NCBI GenBank assembly: GCA_037043235.1
Contig: JAWRVZ010000103.1
Coordinates: 1,899,001-1,963,000 of the forward strand
DNA: 64,000 bases
Source: Rhodeus uyekii
Taxonomy: Eukaryota > Chordata > Actinopteri > Cypriniformes > Acheilognathidae
Direction of reading: 5' to 3'
Part shown: positions 35,783 to 48,067 of the stretch, in pieces
Position numbering within the stretch: position 1 is the stretch's first letter
How the letters are laid out: each line of letters opens with the position of its first letter
Made by a program: the position numbers and the translations under genes
Notes under the pieces: model-generated
What the model saw: the letters and a program-made list of their open reading frames with translations, nothing else
What the model was told of the DNA's origin: nothing
The model's database searches: none

Positions 35783-38158
35783 TTTTGAGAGATTAAGAGA
35801 CCTATTTCCAAACAATTTAAACTGTTAAACAGGAATGCAGATTGAAATTCAGAAAATTTGACTTTCTGTCATTCCAATTCAACTTCCTGTGGGGTGTGGC
35901 TAATTCATATTCACCATTTTTTAAATTCAAATTCACATTATATAATTGCAATATAAAATATATACAATAAATATATATTTATATAAAATATTATATATTA
36001 TAAATATATAAAATCTATAAAATAAATACATTTTTGTTAGCGTAACCCTTAGTGTAACTCCAGTCCCTTTACAGTGGGTAACATATGTGGGTTATGATGA
36101 TGATAATTCAGAACTCTGCTCTTCTTTAATCTGAAGCATCGGCAAAACAACATGAAAAAATAACCTTCTCACTAATACATAATAATAAACTTTTCATAAG
36201 AAAAATTACAGTGTTTAAGATTTTATTTCCCCCAAAATAAAATAATAAATTTACTAATTTTAGGTTACATTAGTCTACATGGCTATTCTTAATGGAAATA
36301 CTTTTTGCCCCAAATGGTTGTAGTTCCAGTGTCTACTAGCAGGGTTTCTTAGCTGTATCTTGTTAAACAGCAAAACCTTTGTCACTTCAGTAACACTGCA
36401 CATATACTATATCAGTTGTTAAAAGATGCTGGTCCACGGATGTTTATCAGTTTCCACCATGCACCATCTCTGATATATCCTTAATTGAAGAAAGACAAGA
36501 AAGAAACAATTGCTGCCTATTGATTATTTCATTGTGACAATTTAAATTAAGAGTCTGGAATGAGTGACGCTGCTCAATGCGTCCAGCTGGCCTGAAGGCA
36601 AGTCTAATGGGACAACAGTAAAACCACAGCATTATGAAAACGATTCGGTCATTTGAGTTTCACACCTACTACACTGATGCATCACAAAGGTTATAGTACT
36701 GATTACTTTTGATAATAAATATTCATTCACATTTAGTCCAAAGTATATTGGGAAAAACAAGTGTTTGGTTCATTTCCCTTCCAAAAACAAGCACGTTCTT
36801 GAATTTCTGTCTCCTTATCAAGCTTAAAATGAACAAATTATGACAGCCAATCAAAGGCACCTGGGAAAAAAGTTTCTTTCTGCATCTCTTATATGTCGGT
36901 GGTTCTGTTGCTTTGGAAACGGCATTGTGGCTTTGTGTCGTAGCCCCGCGTGAACATATCTCGGCAGGATGCAAAAAACACAGCGATTAGCGACACACTG
37001 CGCTTTGCTCCCCATACCTCCAAACCCCATAGTGACTCAAAATGCCCCAAGCACTTCACCACAGGAGCCGACCACCTCCTGAGCTCACAGCGTCTCCAAC
37101 ATATCGTCTTAAGGCGGTTCTCCAAAAATATATTTTGGATAGGAACAGCTTTGTAGAGACATTAGGTCTATAGTTTTTAGCGCCTGGGATTTTTTAAAAT
37201 CCCTCTTTATAAGGTGAATTGTTTAATTATCTTATGATAATGTTTGGCTTTCACTGACAGATTGGTTGTATTGGTTATACAAAAGGATAACTGTAAAGTA
37301 TCATTATTATGTGCATAAGAGAAAGCTACTTACACCATATGTCCTGTTTACAAAAATACTTTTTTTCTGAAGCAGGTATTATTTGGCATAATTAATAACT
37401 GTGTTCAGTGGAGTATTTGTGTGGCCTCTCTGATCTCTGGCCTCCATTTCCATTAGCTGTATTTTTTCTGGAGGTACGTCCTTGTCATGGGACTAAATAA
37501 ATGCAATATGTCATTATCAAGAGGGGCACGGACCATATTTTCCAGCAGTGTTATGGAGAAAAACATGTTTATATTATAGCACAGTCAGATATCCAAGGCA
37601 GAAATGTGTGATTACTTCCTCCTCAAATCCAGCTTGACATCCGCAAGCAGAGGTTCATTCAATTGATTTTCATCAGTCATGTAGACACGAGGCAGACAGT
37701 TACATAACCAAAACAAAGAGAATTTAAATCATTTATACAGAGCTGGTTTCTGTGGATAGGTTTATCTCACGAATGCTAAGTTGATTTTATGGAGAAAAAA
37801 AAAATAGAACAAATCATTATGCAACAATAAAGTAACATACATTCTGCCCCACCTATTTCATGCTTAAGCTCCTTTTACATTAACAGTAATTAAATCACTG
37901 GAGATTGCTAATATACAGTACAACTCTATTAGGCAAATGATTATTGTCTGCACTTCTATTGGTAATTGTTGCATCGTATCACTGCTAATTTGTTGATCTA
38001 AGTCACTTTCAGTGTGAATAACACTGTACTAGTGGCCAAAGTACCACATCAGTGTGTCACTGCCCAGTCACTACTGGTGTTCCCAGTGGCCGATGTTGGT
38101 ATTGCATGCTAATTTTATAGCCAAAGTCCTTGGTTGTGTCTGAAATCATCCCTTAGAC
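35073..38158. other. No recognised gene; short GATA run
   Basis: Unique AT-rich DNA with a GATA run at about 35754-35780. The two antiparallel frames at 36889-37156 lie in a slightly GC-richer segment, but neither shows a domain or splice pattern that I recognise. From about 38100 the text resembles a cyprinid repeat ('GTGTCTGAAATCATCCC') into which the following hAT MITE inserted. Confidence 0.4.
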
Positions 38159-38460
38159 CAGGGGTGGGCAAACTACGGCCCATGGGCCACATCCGGCCCG
38201 TTGGGCTTTTTAATCCGGCCTGCCGAACTCGGGGAACTTGTATTAAACCTCCTTCATTTAACATTTCCCTGTGACGTCATTCTGTCGCGACTGCAAGTGG
38301 CTGTGGTGCTGAAGCTTTGGTGGAGAGTAGGCGCGCCCCCATCAACAATCGCGGCGCCCTTACCCCCTGTCAACAATCGCGCATCACGCTCACCCCCGGC
38401 CCCTCTGTCAATTTTAAGAAACCAATGTGGCCCGCAAGAAAAATAGTTTGCCCACCCCTG
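38159..38460. mobile_element. hAT MITE with perfect 8-bp TSD
   Basis: The 302-bp element has terminal inverted repeats CAGGGGTGGGCAAACTA and TAGTTTTGCCCACC-type ending ACCCCTG (17 bp on each side by eye). It is flanked by an exact 8-bp duplication, CCTTAGAC at 38151-38158 and 38461-38468, the hallmark of hAT transposases. The interior is GC-rich (TGCCGAACTCGGGGAAC, GGCGCGCCC) against an AT-rich background and encodes nothing. It is a recent-looking insertion because the TSD is intact. Confidence 0.92.
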
Positions 38461-38468
38461 CCTTAGAC

Positions 38469-38968
38469 CCAGTGGAGTAGTGCAAATCCTCGGGGCCTTC
38501 TCACGAACCACAAGTCCATGCCCCCCCTTGATAGCGATTGTTTTACGGGGTGTGGTGTGTGGTTATTGCAGGCCCTGTGTACACATCCGTTACATCACTG
38601 CTACACCCTTATATATTTATTCACCATTCAAGGAAACAGTCATTTGTAGTGGTTTCTGAAACCATAGTGGACATTATCAAGTGCATCATTAAATCATATA
38701 ATTCACTGCAATAATGAGTGTACACTCAATGGCGTAGAGCATACCTATCCACCATCTGAGCTCCCGTGTCTCGGCAGTGCACTCAACGTATGAATTCGCT
38801 CATTCACTTTTATTCACGCAGTCAATGAACTACATAAGTTTAGTAATGTAGGGAATAGTAAAGGACGGAATACTGGGCCATTTTTTCCAATACAGCACAT
38901 GTTCCCGCCGTCATGGCACGAAAATACAATTAAAACTTACTTTGGAAGTACTAAAAGTACTTTGTATT

Positions 38969-39025
<57 letters not shown>

Positions 39026-39121
39026 CTGACTTTCTATTAATGTAATACAGTGCATAACAGCTGTTTGCGGTCACCCAGTGGCAGTTTAGTGGTGAGTGAT
39101 TAATTTACAGCAAAACAAAAG
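38469..39121. other. No gene; AT microsatellite
   Basis: The flank of the hAT insertion continues the older cyprinid repeat text ('GTAGGGAATAGTAAAGGACG' near 38848). An (AT) run of about 50 bp occurs at 38973-39022. Confidence 0.5.
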
Positions 39122-39386
39122 ATATCATGCAGTGTTGGGAGTAACATATTACAAGTAACTTGAGTTGCATAATCAGATTACTTTTCTTAAGTAACTAGTA
39201 AAGTAACTCATTACTTCAAAATTTACAACAAAACATGTGAGTTACTCTTTCAAAGTTACTTTGTTCCCTTTCAAGGGAACTCGCGTTGCGTTGAAACGGT
39301 AGGAGAATGCCTTGGTGTATCGTCTCGTGAAGCACCATTGAATCTTTTGATCGGGTGAGAATGCACGTCGCGGGCCGATGACATTA

Positions 39387-40933
39387 CAGGGAGTGCAGAA
39401 TTATTAGGCAAATGAGTATTTTGACCACATCATCCTCGTTATGCATGTTGTCTTACTCCAAGCTGTATAGGCTGGAAAGCCTACTACCAATTAAGCATAT
39501 TAGGTGATGTGCATCTCTGTAATGAGAAGGGGTGTGGTCTAATGACATCAACACCCTATATCAGGTGTGCATAATTATTAGGCAACTTCCTTTCCTTTGG
39601 CAAAATGGGTCAAAAGAAGGACTTGACAGGCTCAGAAAAGTGAGAAATAGTGACATATATTGCAGAGGGATGCAGCAGTCTTAAAATAGCCAAGCTTCTG
39701 AAGCGTGATCATCGAACAATCAAGCGTTTCATAGTCAACAGGGTCGCAAGAAGCGTGCGGAAAAACCAAGGCGCAAAATAACTGCCCGTGAACTGAGAAA
39801 AGTCAAGCGTGCAGCTGCCAAGATGCCACTTGCCACCAGTTTGGCCATATTTCAGAGCTGCAACATCACTGGAGTGCCCAAAAGCACAAGGTGTGCAATA
39901 CTCAGAGACATGGCCAAGGTAAGAAAGGCAGAAAGTCGACCACCACTGAACAAGACACACAAGCTGAAACGTCAAGACTGGGCCAAGAAATATCTCAAGA
40001 CTGATTTTTCTAAGGTTTTATGGACTGATGAAATGAGAGTGAGTCTTGATGGGCCAGATGGATGGGCCCGTGGCTGGATTGGTAAAGGGCAGAGAGCTCC
40101 AGTCCGACTCAGATGCCAGCAAGGTGGAGGTGGAGTACTGGTTTGGGCTGGTATCATCAAAGATGAGCTTGTGGGGCCTTTTCGGATTGAGGATGGAGTC
40201 AAGCTCAACTCCCAGTCCTACTGCCAGTTTCTGGAAGACACCTTCTTCAAGCAGTGGTACAGGAAGAAGTCTGCATCCTTCAAGAAAAACATGATTTTCA
40301 TGCAGGACAATGCTCCATCCCAAGTACTCCACAGCGTGGCTGGCAAGAAAGGGTATAAAAGAAGAAAATCTAATGATATGGCCTCCTTGTTCACCTGATC
40401 TGAACCCCATTGAGAACCTGTGGTCCATCATCAAATGTGCGATTTACAAGGAGGGAAAACAGTACACCTCTCTGAACAGTGTCTGGGAGGCTGTGGTTGC
40501 TGCTGCACGCAATGTTGATGGTGAACAGATCAAAACACTGACAGAATCCATGGATGGCAGGCTTTTGAGTGTCCTTGCAAAGAAAGGTGGCTATATTGGT
40601 CACTGATTTGTTTTTGTTTGGTTTTTGAATGTCAGAAATGTATATTTGTGAATGTTGAGATGTTATATTGGTTTCACTGGTAAAAACAAATAATTGAAAT
40701 GGGTATAAATTTGTTTTTTGTTAAGTTGCCTAATAATTATGCACAGTAATAGTCACCTGTACACACAGATATCCCCCTAAAATAGCTAAAACTAAAAACT
40801 ACTTAAAATATTGATACAAAAATATTCAGCTTTGATATTAATGAGTTTTTTGTGTTCAGTGAGAACATGGTTGTTGTTCAATAATAAAATTAATCCTCAA
40901 AAAACAACTTGCCTAATAATTCTGCACTCCCTG
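39387..40933 (+). mobile_element. Full-length Tc1-like transposon
   Basis: Terminal inverted repeats CAGGGAGTGCAGAATTATTA (39387) and TAATAATTCTGCACTCCCTG (ending 40933) are perfect over 20 bp or more, flanked by TA at 39385-39386 and 40934-40935. The total length of 1547 bp is normal for an autonomous Tc1. It lies inside DIRS-type termini and is the youngest layer of the nest. Its transposase is broken (next entry), so it could move only in trans. Confidence 0.93.
39605..40606 (+). pseudogene. Tc1 transposase, inactivated
   Basis: Tc1 transposases cut and paste DNA through a DD34E catalytic triad. From ATG 39605 the reading begins MGQKKDLTGSEK but hits TGA at 39641-39643, codon 13. A helix-turn-helix region follows (IAKLLKRDHRTIKRF). 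The frame then shifts near 39740 and continues with the basic GRKKRAEKPRRK linker. The catalytic residues are readable: Asp in WTDE (40027), Asp in QDNAPS (40306) and Glu in PDLNPIENLW (40412). The last lies in a different frame. Exactly 34 residues would separate the last two if one extra base is discounted, so a 1-bp insertion lies between 40309 and 40411. The C-terminus LLSVLAKKGGYIGH ends at a TGA. Confidence 0.9.
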
Positions 40934-41833
40934 TATAAACCAGAATGATAAAGGTGTGCCGGAAACCGGAAGTGGCAGCTTTGAGTGTCCTTTGTCATCC
41001 TGGTTAATGACGTCACCGGCCCGGGACGTGTATTCACACTCGATCGATCGATCAATTCAATAGTGCTTCACAAGATGTTATGCCAATGCATTTCCCTAGC
41101 GTTTCGACACAGCGTCTCGTTCCCTCCTCAGGGAACTGTGGTTACATATGCAACCTGAGATGTTTTCTCATGCACTGACTGACAGCTCTCCTGTCCCCAT
41201 GTAGGACAGAAATCGAGAGTCGTTGTGTGTGAACATGATTATTATAGTTCTACACTATATGTGAGCATTTATTAATCTCACTCACACAAAAACAGATTCA
41301 GTAATCCCCAAAATGAATAAAACCAGTGCAAAGGAGAATCAGAATATTACATAAACCTCCATTAATGCAACATGAAATAAAATAAATATTTGTATACGTT
41401 TAATCTCACTTTGTTGACCGATGCAGCTGCTACAGCTGTTGACCTTCATGGATTCAATTAAACCATAAGCAAAAATAACTGTTTAGTTTTTATTGGTGAA
41501 GTGAGTGTTAAAAGTTCTTCTCTTGTGATCCAGAACGGCAGCAGCAAAAAGGATGTTTGAGCTCTGCTGTACATTTCTGCATCTCCTTCCTTCCTTCCTT
41601 ATTATCTAAATATTGGTGTGAAAGTGCTTTACATTTTCCCAAAAATAGAACTTTACTATTAAAAAACAATCAAACAAACAAGCCCATCGCAGAGAAAAAG
41701 TAATGCAAAGTAATGTAATGCATGACTTTTCTTAAAAAGTAACTAAGTAATGCAATTAGTTACTTTTTAAGGAAGTAATGCCATATTGGAATGCATTACT
41801 TTATAAAGTAATTTCCCCAACACTGATAACATG

Positions 41834-42224
41834 TATGCCTCCATCTCTCATAATATTATTTTTGTCTTAAATTTCATAATGACCTCCGACATGCTCAGTG
41901 CCGACTCGTTTTCTGTCAGTTTATTTTCATGTCATGGAATGTTTGCAAAAGGAGCGTGAGTGAGTTAAGGCTGTGATGGATCCGTTCATCAATGCGTTCA
42001 TCAAAGCAGGCCGAATGAGGGACGCGAAACGAAGGCTGCCTTCCAAGGATCCTTCAAATTGACACGGCCTTCAACGACATTTGATTATGTGGCAGCCGAG
42101 ATATGCAGTCATGGAAGGACGCTGCCTTCTGTTTGACAAACACCAATTGATTGCCCTTTTTATTAGTGCTCCTAGTGGCTAGAGCTGTGAACGCATGCTA
42201 ATTGTTAGCCAGCAAAGCACGAAA
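41834..42224. other. No recognised feature
   Basis: Unique-looking DNA between the nest and the next repeat. Confidence 0.4.
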
Positions 42225-42450
42225 CGGAAGTTGCAATAAGTCTTTTCTTTACTGTAGTGACTTATTTCCAAGTGAATCAAAACAATGTAGGATGGAACAT
42301 GATTTTGACCATTGAGAATCGATTGAATCGTTGGATTGTTTGCTATTGCTGTGATCTCATGTGAGTGACAGGATGTCCCGCCCTCGCATCAGTGAACACA
42401 TCATCAAAGAAAAGAAGAGAGGGGAGGGAAGTTATCACGATTAAAGATTA
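42225..42450 (+). repeat. Cyprinid-type interspersed repeat, copy 1
   Basis: Ordered words AACGGAAGTTGCAATAAG, TGTAGGATGGAACATGATTT, CTCATGTGAGTGACAGGATG and TCCCGCCCTCGCA recur at 44788-45020, and part recurs at 25255-25295. Termini are not resolved and no TIR is visible, so the class is unknown. Confidence 0.6.
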
Positions 42451-42707
42451 TGAGGGATGTTTATGCACATACAAATAATTTATAATAAATACTGTAATAT
42501 AAAAAACAAACAAACCAAAAAAAAAAGAAAGACATTTTTTTGGTCAATTTCATGGTGACTAAAAATTTATAAATATTTATAAATATTATAAACTAAAAAT
42601 TTTATAATTATAAATAGATAGATAGATAGGTTCAAATATGCAGTGAAGAAATCAAATAATGCAAATATTTAGAGACAGATTAAGCAGTTTTTCAGATTTC
42701 TTAACAA

Positions 42708-43433
<726 letters not shown>

Positions 43434-44552
43434 AGGACGAACGATTTTAATCAGTTTTTTCATCTAGCAGTTCCGGGCTTCCGAACCTTGAAGTACTAAA
43501 AATGTTTAAAAAAAAAAGAAAAAGAAAAAAAAAGAAAAAAAAGAAGATAAAAATACAATCTCGGTCAGTCTAAGATGATCCACAAATGTCCCCACAATGA
43601 CACCTTCACTGAGCACCAGCAACACTCGGTCTGGTTCAGTCAAACACCTCCTCAACCCTCCCTCTAATGATTACAGCTGCACGAATGACAACATTTACAC
43701 ATGTGCTTGTTCTACTACTGAACCGTTCGCTTGGTCCGAGACATTATGGACATCCACATCGGAACGGGTTGTTTGTTTTAGTTTTTTAGGTCCTCTGCTG
43801 TTTCTGTAGCCTTAGAAGAGACCGAATGAAATAAGTATCTGACTGGAACAGAGAAACAGCGTGCGAACAAACACTCCAACGTGAGCGAGGACAAAAACTT
43901 CACAAGAAGAGAGAGAAAAGATGCGGTTATAAGAAAGTAATTCTTTGTAACAGGTAAATATTCTTTATATATTTCAACTGTCAGTTTAAATTCCTTCATA
44001 TGTGATCATACCGTTACATCGGTATGGCTGTGGGCGCGCGCGCGTGTTTCGTCTCCTCCGCAGTATCGATGCTCGCATACTAACTAACATGCTGCAGTGG
44101 ACGGACAGGACAGAATAAAGCATTTAAGGGCAGAAACAAGAATAATTTCGAACTGTATAATAATTTGACAGCTGTCTATGTTCTCGAGTGCTGAAGAAGA
44201 CTTTGGTAAAGCCGAGTGAAAACTAAGTGTTTCCAGATTTGTAGGTATTTTTCTCGTTGAGGTGAACTAATGAAGTCTGGTAATCTTCACAGTTTAAAGA
44301 TCGCATTGTTTTTATTATGCATTATGTCACTAAGTACAAATTTGCATGTTTGCATTTATTTATTGGTCATGGTTGTAACGTGAACATTTGTATACTTTGT
44401 TGACTGGCTGATAATAAGTATTTATTATCCGGTACGTTACGTTTTTGATGGCATTCGTTTTAAGCTGCTTGTTTTCGTGTTTAAAGCTTTGGTGGTCAGT
44501 TGTCTCAATAAAATGTGTCACCACCTTTGACATCCATCATGTTGGAGGCTGT
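43434..44552. other. Unique DNA, CpG-containing segment
   Basis: After an A-rich run (43508-43550) comes unique sequence whose segment 43720-44110 is richer in CG dinucleotides than its surroundings. It includes a GGGCGCGCGCGCGTG run at 44034 and a possible splice donor CAGGTAAAT at 43951. This is the only non-repetitive stretch I noticed that resembles a promoter or first non-coding exon, but no coding sequence follows. The evidence is weak. Confidence 0.25.
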
Positions 44553-44554
44553 TT

Positions 44555-44640
44555 CTTAAAGGGATAGTTCCCATTAAGATTGTGCCACTATTTATAACTA
44601 CCAATGTCCTTTCAAACCTGTACGACTTTTGTAGAAGATA
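44555..44640 (+). repeat. Truncated TTAA MITE
   Basis: CTTAAAGGGATAGTTCCCAT and CCTTTCAAACCTGTACGAC match the left part of the TTAA-flanked MITE family. The rest is missing. Confidence 0.5.
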
Positions 44641-44787
44641 ATTTTTTCAAGCCCTTTTGGGACATTTTTCACACGTACTGTGATACATACATACATATTT
44701 ACATATCTGTAAATATTAGAAAGTCAAGCTATGATTTCAATTTTGTTTCAATTTTGCTTAAAGACTTACAGCAAGTAAAGTCAGCAT

Positions 44788-45020
44788 GAAACAGAAGTTG
44801 CAATTGCAATTTTTCCCCATGTAGTGACGTGAAACGCTTCTCCAACATTAAAAATGAAATGTAGGGTGGGACTTGATTTTGTCAACCAATAATCACTGCT
44901 TCTGCTGTGATGTCATGTGAGTGACAGGTTGTCCCGCCCTCGCACCTAAAAACACATAATCAGAGAAGATGGTCTTTGCAAGAGGGAGGGGAAAGTAATT
45001 TTGATTAACGATTTCAAGGA
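44788..45020 (+). repeat. Cyprinid-type interspersed repeat, copy 2
   Basis: Counterpart of 42225-42450: ATGAAACAGAAGTTGCAATT, GTAGGGTGGGACTTGATTTT, TCATGTGAGTGACAGGTTGT and CCCGCCCTCGCACC in the same order and strand. Confidence 0.6.
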
Positions 45021-46747
45021 CACATGAATAATAATAATAATAATAATAATAAGAAATTATATATAAAAAAGACAAATAAACAAGAATTTTATAAATGTTT
45101 ATACATTTTACATTTTTTATACAATTTTTATACATTATATAAAATGGTATAAATTAAATGTAGGTTGTTAGACATTAAAATTCAGGTAACAGGTAATTGT
45201 ATTTTATGAGAAACAGGAAAGGTTATGTAATATTTTTGGGCTTCCGTTCAGATGAGTCTGTGTTCCTTGTACCATCTGTGCTTTTTATTTTTATTTTCAA
45301 TGTAGTGATTTATACTACTGCGTTAAAATTGTCAGCAGTCTGATTTAGAATAATATTTTAGGTTTAAAATGTACTTTTTTATATTTGAACCCTTTCTGTA
45401 AACAGCAAAGCATTTCCTACCTAGTTTTAATAGCCTTTAAATTGCAGATTGTTTTGGTTCCAACATTGAGCAGGACATTTATTTTTAAATAATGATTTCA
45501 AAATCTCTCTCATTATCTGTCTGGTTATGCCATAGTTTGAGGTGTTTTCACTGATACTGATTCCCTGCAACAAAACAAACAGGTTTTACATATTTTTAGT
45601 CATTCTGGATGGATGATTATAGCAATAGAAGACACTTATCCACTGTACATTCACAACAGAAAGTAGATTAGAGTCTTTCGACATTTTAAAGAATCGCTAA
45701 CCACCCATCAGATACACGTTCATGAGAGCAGTTCCATTTTCCTGTCTGAGAGTTGTCACCTAATTAAACTTTTTTGGGAAAAGCCTTACAACCACAGCAA
45801 ATAAATTATTGAAATGAAGCATATCTTATTGCATTGCAAAACAATCCAGCAAAACAGTGGACAAGTGATTCATACTATTTTTCTTGTTTAAACTTCGGTG
45901 TCCTGACTAATAGCAACTAGTCCTTAAGATTTAGTGTTTTAGTGTTATGCATTCAACTAAGGCTGCAGTTTATCATCATTACCTTAACTAAATAAGGTCT
46001 TGATTATTCTTTGAGGAATCAAATAAAGTGCCCATAATATGCTATATTTTAAATGTTCTTACTTTTGTTTTGGAGGTCTCCTACAACAGGTTACATGCAT
46101 CAAAGTAAAAATAAAACACTTTCATTTTCACCTAATACACATTACACATCACCACATTTTTCAATGACTCTCAAATGACTCGTCCGAAGATTCAGCCTTT
46201 CTAAATCCCTCATTTCCAGAATTTCAACACCAAAGGCTTCCCCAGTCCTCAATGATTGTGCTCACTTTAAAGACAGTAATTGTGACTTAGATTTTACCAT
46301 GCAAGTCCGATGATGAAACATTGAAAGAACAAGCTATTCCACCCAAACCTCCATCGCAAGGACGACTTGAGCGGGTTTCTCAGTGATATGCGACTCAGTT
46401 TGATGCATATTATGAGATGTTACAACTGTAATTCCTCACCATCAGCATTAAAAAGTGTATGTCCATCAACAAACCGATGTGTATATTTCTAATTTATTGC
46501 AGTGCACATGCAGGGAACTGTATCATTAACTGTATCAAAACAAGCGCATGCATTAGCCAAGCACTAATATGACTGATGTAACATTAAAGTTTGTAAAACA
46601 AATCTTGCTCCATTCTTTTTATCCTCCTCAAAGTAGTAAGAATAACAGACGATCTGCATTAATGAACACTGTTTTAGGTAATAGTACCCCACAGCTGCTT
46701 AGCAGAACTGTTTCAGTTCTGTGTTACCCGGAGACCTAGACAGTGTA
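45021..46747. other. No gene; AAT microsatellite
   Basis: An AAT run at about 45026-45052 is followed by unique AT-rich DNA without recognisable genes. Confidence 0.45.
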
Positions 46748-47318
46748 AAGGGCCAGTCACACACCGAAAATGCATGAATCACGCATGAATTACGCACAGA
46801 CTTTCGTTTCTGCGCGGAGCGTGCGTCGTATGCGTAATTCGTCGGTGGAACGAACATGGACCGTCAGTGATTGTAAGTGGATGTGCGTCGAAGGCGGTTT
46901 GTGCGTGATTTTGAGTTTTGAACGGTTCAAAATTTTTTTTGCGTTATTCATGAGTCGGCGTGAGTAGTTTATGTGTCGAGTATGCGTGACTATGCGCGGG
47001 ACACGCGTCGGCCGTCAGTGCTTATGCGTCGGAACTGGTTTGAAACCGTCCACGTCCTTCCACTGACACCCCACTTTCATATCACGCATGAACCGCGCAC
47101 GTATCACGTTCATTCCACTGACAATGTGGATTCTGAAAGTGCTTGTTCATGAAACGTTCGCGAAGCGTGCGTGTTTGGACGCGCTCCGTCAGTGATTCAT
47201 GCGTCGGGCGTGCGTCGAATGTTCGTGGAATACTTTGGTCAATTTCTTAACGCACTCAACCCAATCTGTGCGTGACTTGTGAGTGATTTGTGCGTGATCG
47301 GCTGTGTGACTGGCCCTT
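46748..47318. mobile_element. MITE with internal CGTCAGTG motifs
   Basis: Terminal inverted repeats AAGGGCCAGTCACACA and TGTGTGACTGGCCCTT are perfect over 16 bp. The 571-bp interior is strikingly rich in GCGTCG and GCGTGA words. It carries CCGTCAGTG at about 46860, 47009 and 47187 and its complement-like CCACTGAC at about 47059 and 47114, so it is internally semi-palindromic. It encodes nothing. The superfamily is unknown because no clear target duplication is visible. Confidence 0.8.
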
Positions 47319-48067
47319 AAAACACAAAGATATGTGTTTTGAACACCTGGTAAAAAACATATATACATCAATAATTAATCATACTTACAGATTGTGATTT
47401 TAAGGAGCAAACTGGTCCAAATAAAATGGATACTAACCCATATTTAATGGATTTCGTAAATTCCATTTAAACAGAGATTATGAAGAAGTCGTCAAAAGGT
47501 TATACTGCAAAAGGTTTTGTTAATTTTTACCACTGAGTCTTCACACCTCATCCTTTGGAACCACATCCTTTGGAAGTGTTTACAATGACAATTTTCTAAG
47601 AGACACTGTATCGTTTCTCAAAAACTCTCTATCAATTCATTATTCATTTATTTATTAACTTTCATCCAAGATTCATGTCAGTGACTTTGTGTTCGGTTTA
47701 AACCCGACCACTAGATGGCCAGTTATGCAAGGGTGCAATGTTAGTCTTAGCATTAGCAAACGCAGCTCACAACTGGTACTTCTCAAACTGAAGGTGGCGT
47801 CCAGTTTGAGATATAAATTTGAGTTTTTATTTTGTGTGTCTTTGGATAGTTTACAAAATAAAACAATACTCTTTGAAAACGTAAATGTATTGCATTATGT
47901 ATTTCAGATCTTTTCGTTAAACATTCCTTATTCACAATTATTTAGTTGTTAGTAATGTACAATGTCATTGTGTAAAAAATGAATCAAAGTAGTTTCAATG
48001 GAGCTAGCTACTTTTGAGAAGAATTATACTGGCTCCCGTTGACATTCTTCCACTATAAAGAAACCAC
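47319..48067. other. No recognised feature
   Basis: Unique AT-rich DNA. Open frame 47689-47952 has no recognisable domain. Confidence 0.4.

Larger units (their letters stand above)
39255..41165. mobile_element. DIRS-type inverted termini, middle layer
   Basis: Left part 39257-39386 (starting TTCCCTTTCAAGGGAACTCG) and right part 40936-41165 (ending with a GGTTACATATGCAACCTGAG word) are diverged inverted repeats of each other. Shared pairs include 'GTGCTTCAC' and 'GGCCCGGGACGTG'. They carry the same terminal text as the DIRS element at 25943-27832. Apart from the Tc1 insertion almost nothing lies between them, so it is a very short terminal-repeat-only DIRS derivative. Confidence 0.7.
39130..41825. 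mobile_element. hAT-like element, outer layer of a nest
   Basis: The left end CAGTGTTGGGAGTAAC and right end TTTCCCCAACACTG are inverted repeats, with subterminal TAATGCATTACT-type text on both sides. The flanks ATATCATG (39122-39129) and ATAACATG (41826-41833) form an 8-bp target duplication with one mismatch, as hAT elements make. The element itself encodes no transposase. About 1.9 kb of its length is later insertions: DIRS termini at 39255-41165, which in turn hold a Tc1 element. Confidence 0.8.

Noticed and set aside
36889..37156. Antiparallel ORFs that might be a host exon
   Set aside because: No recognisable domain and no clear splice acceptor/donor pair with coding bias; left as unexplained.
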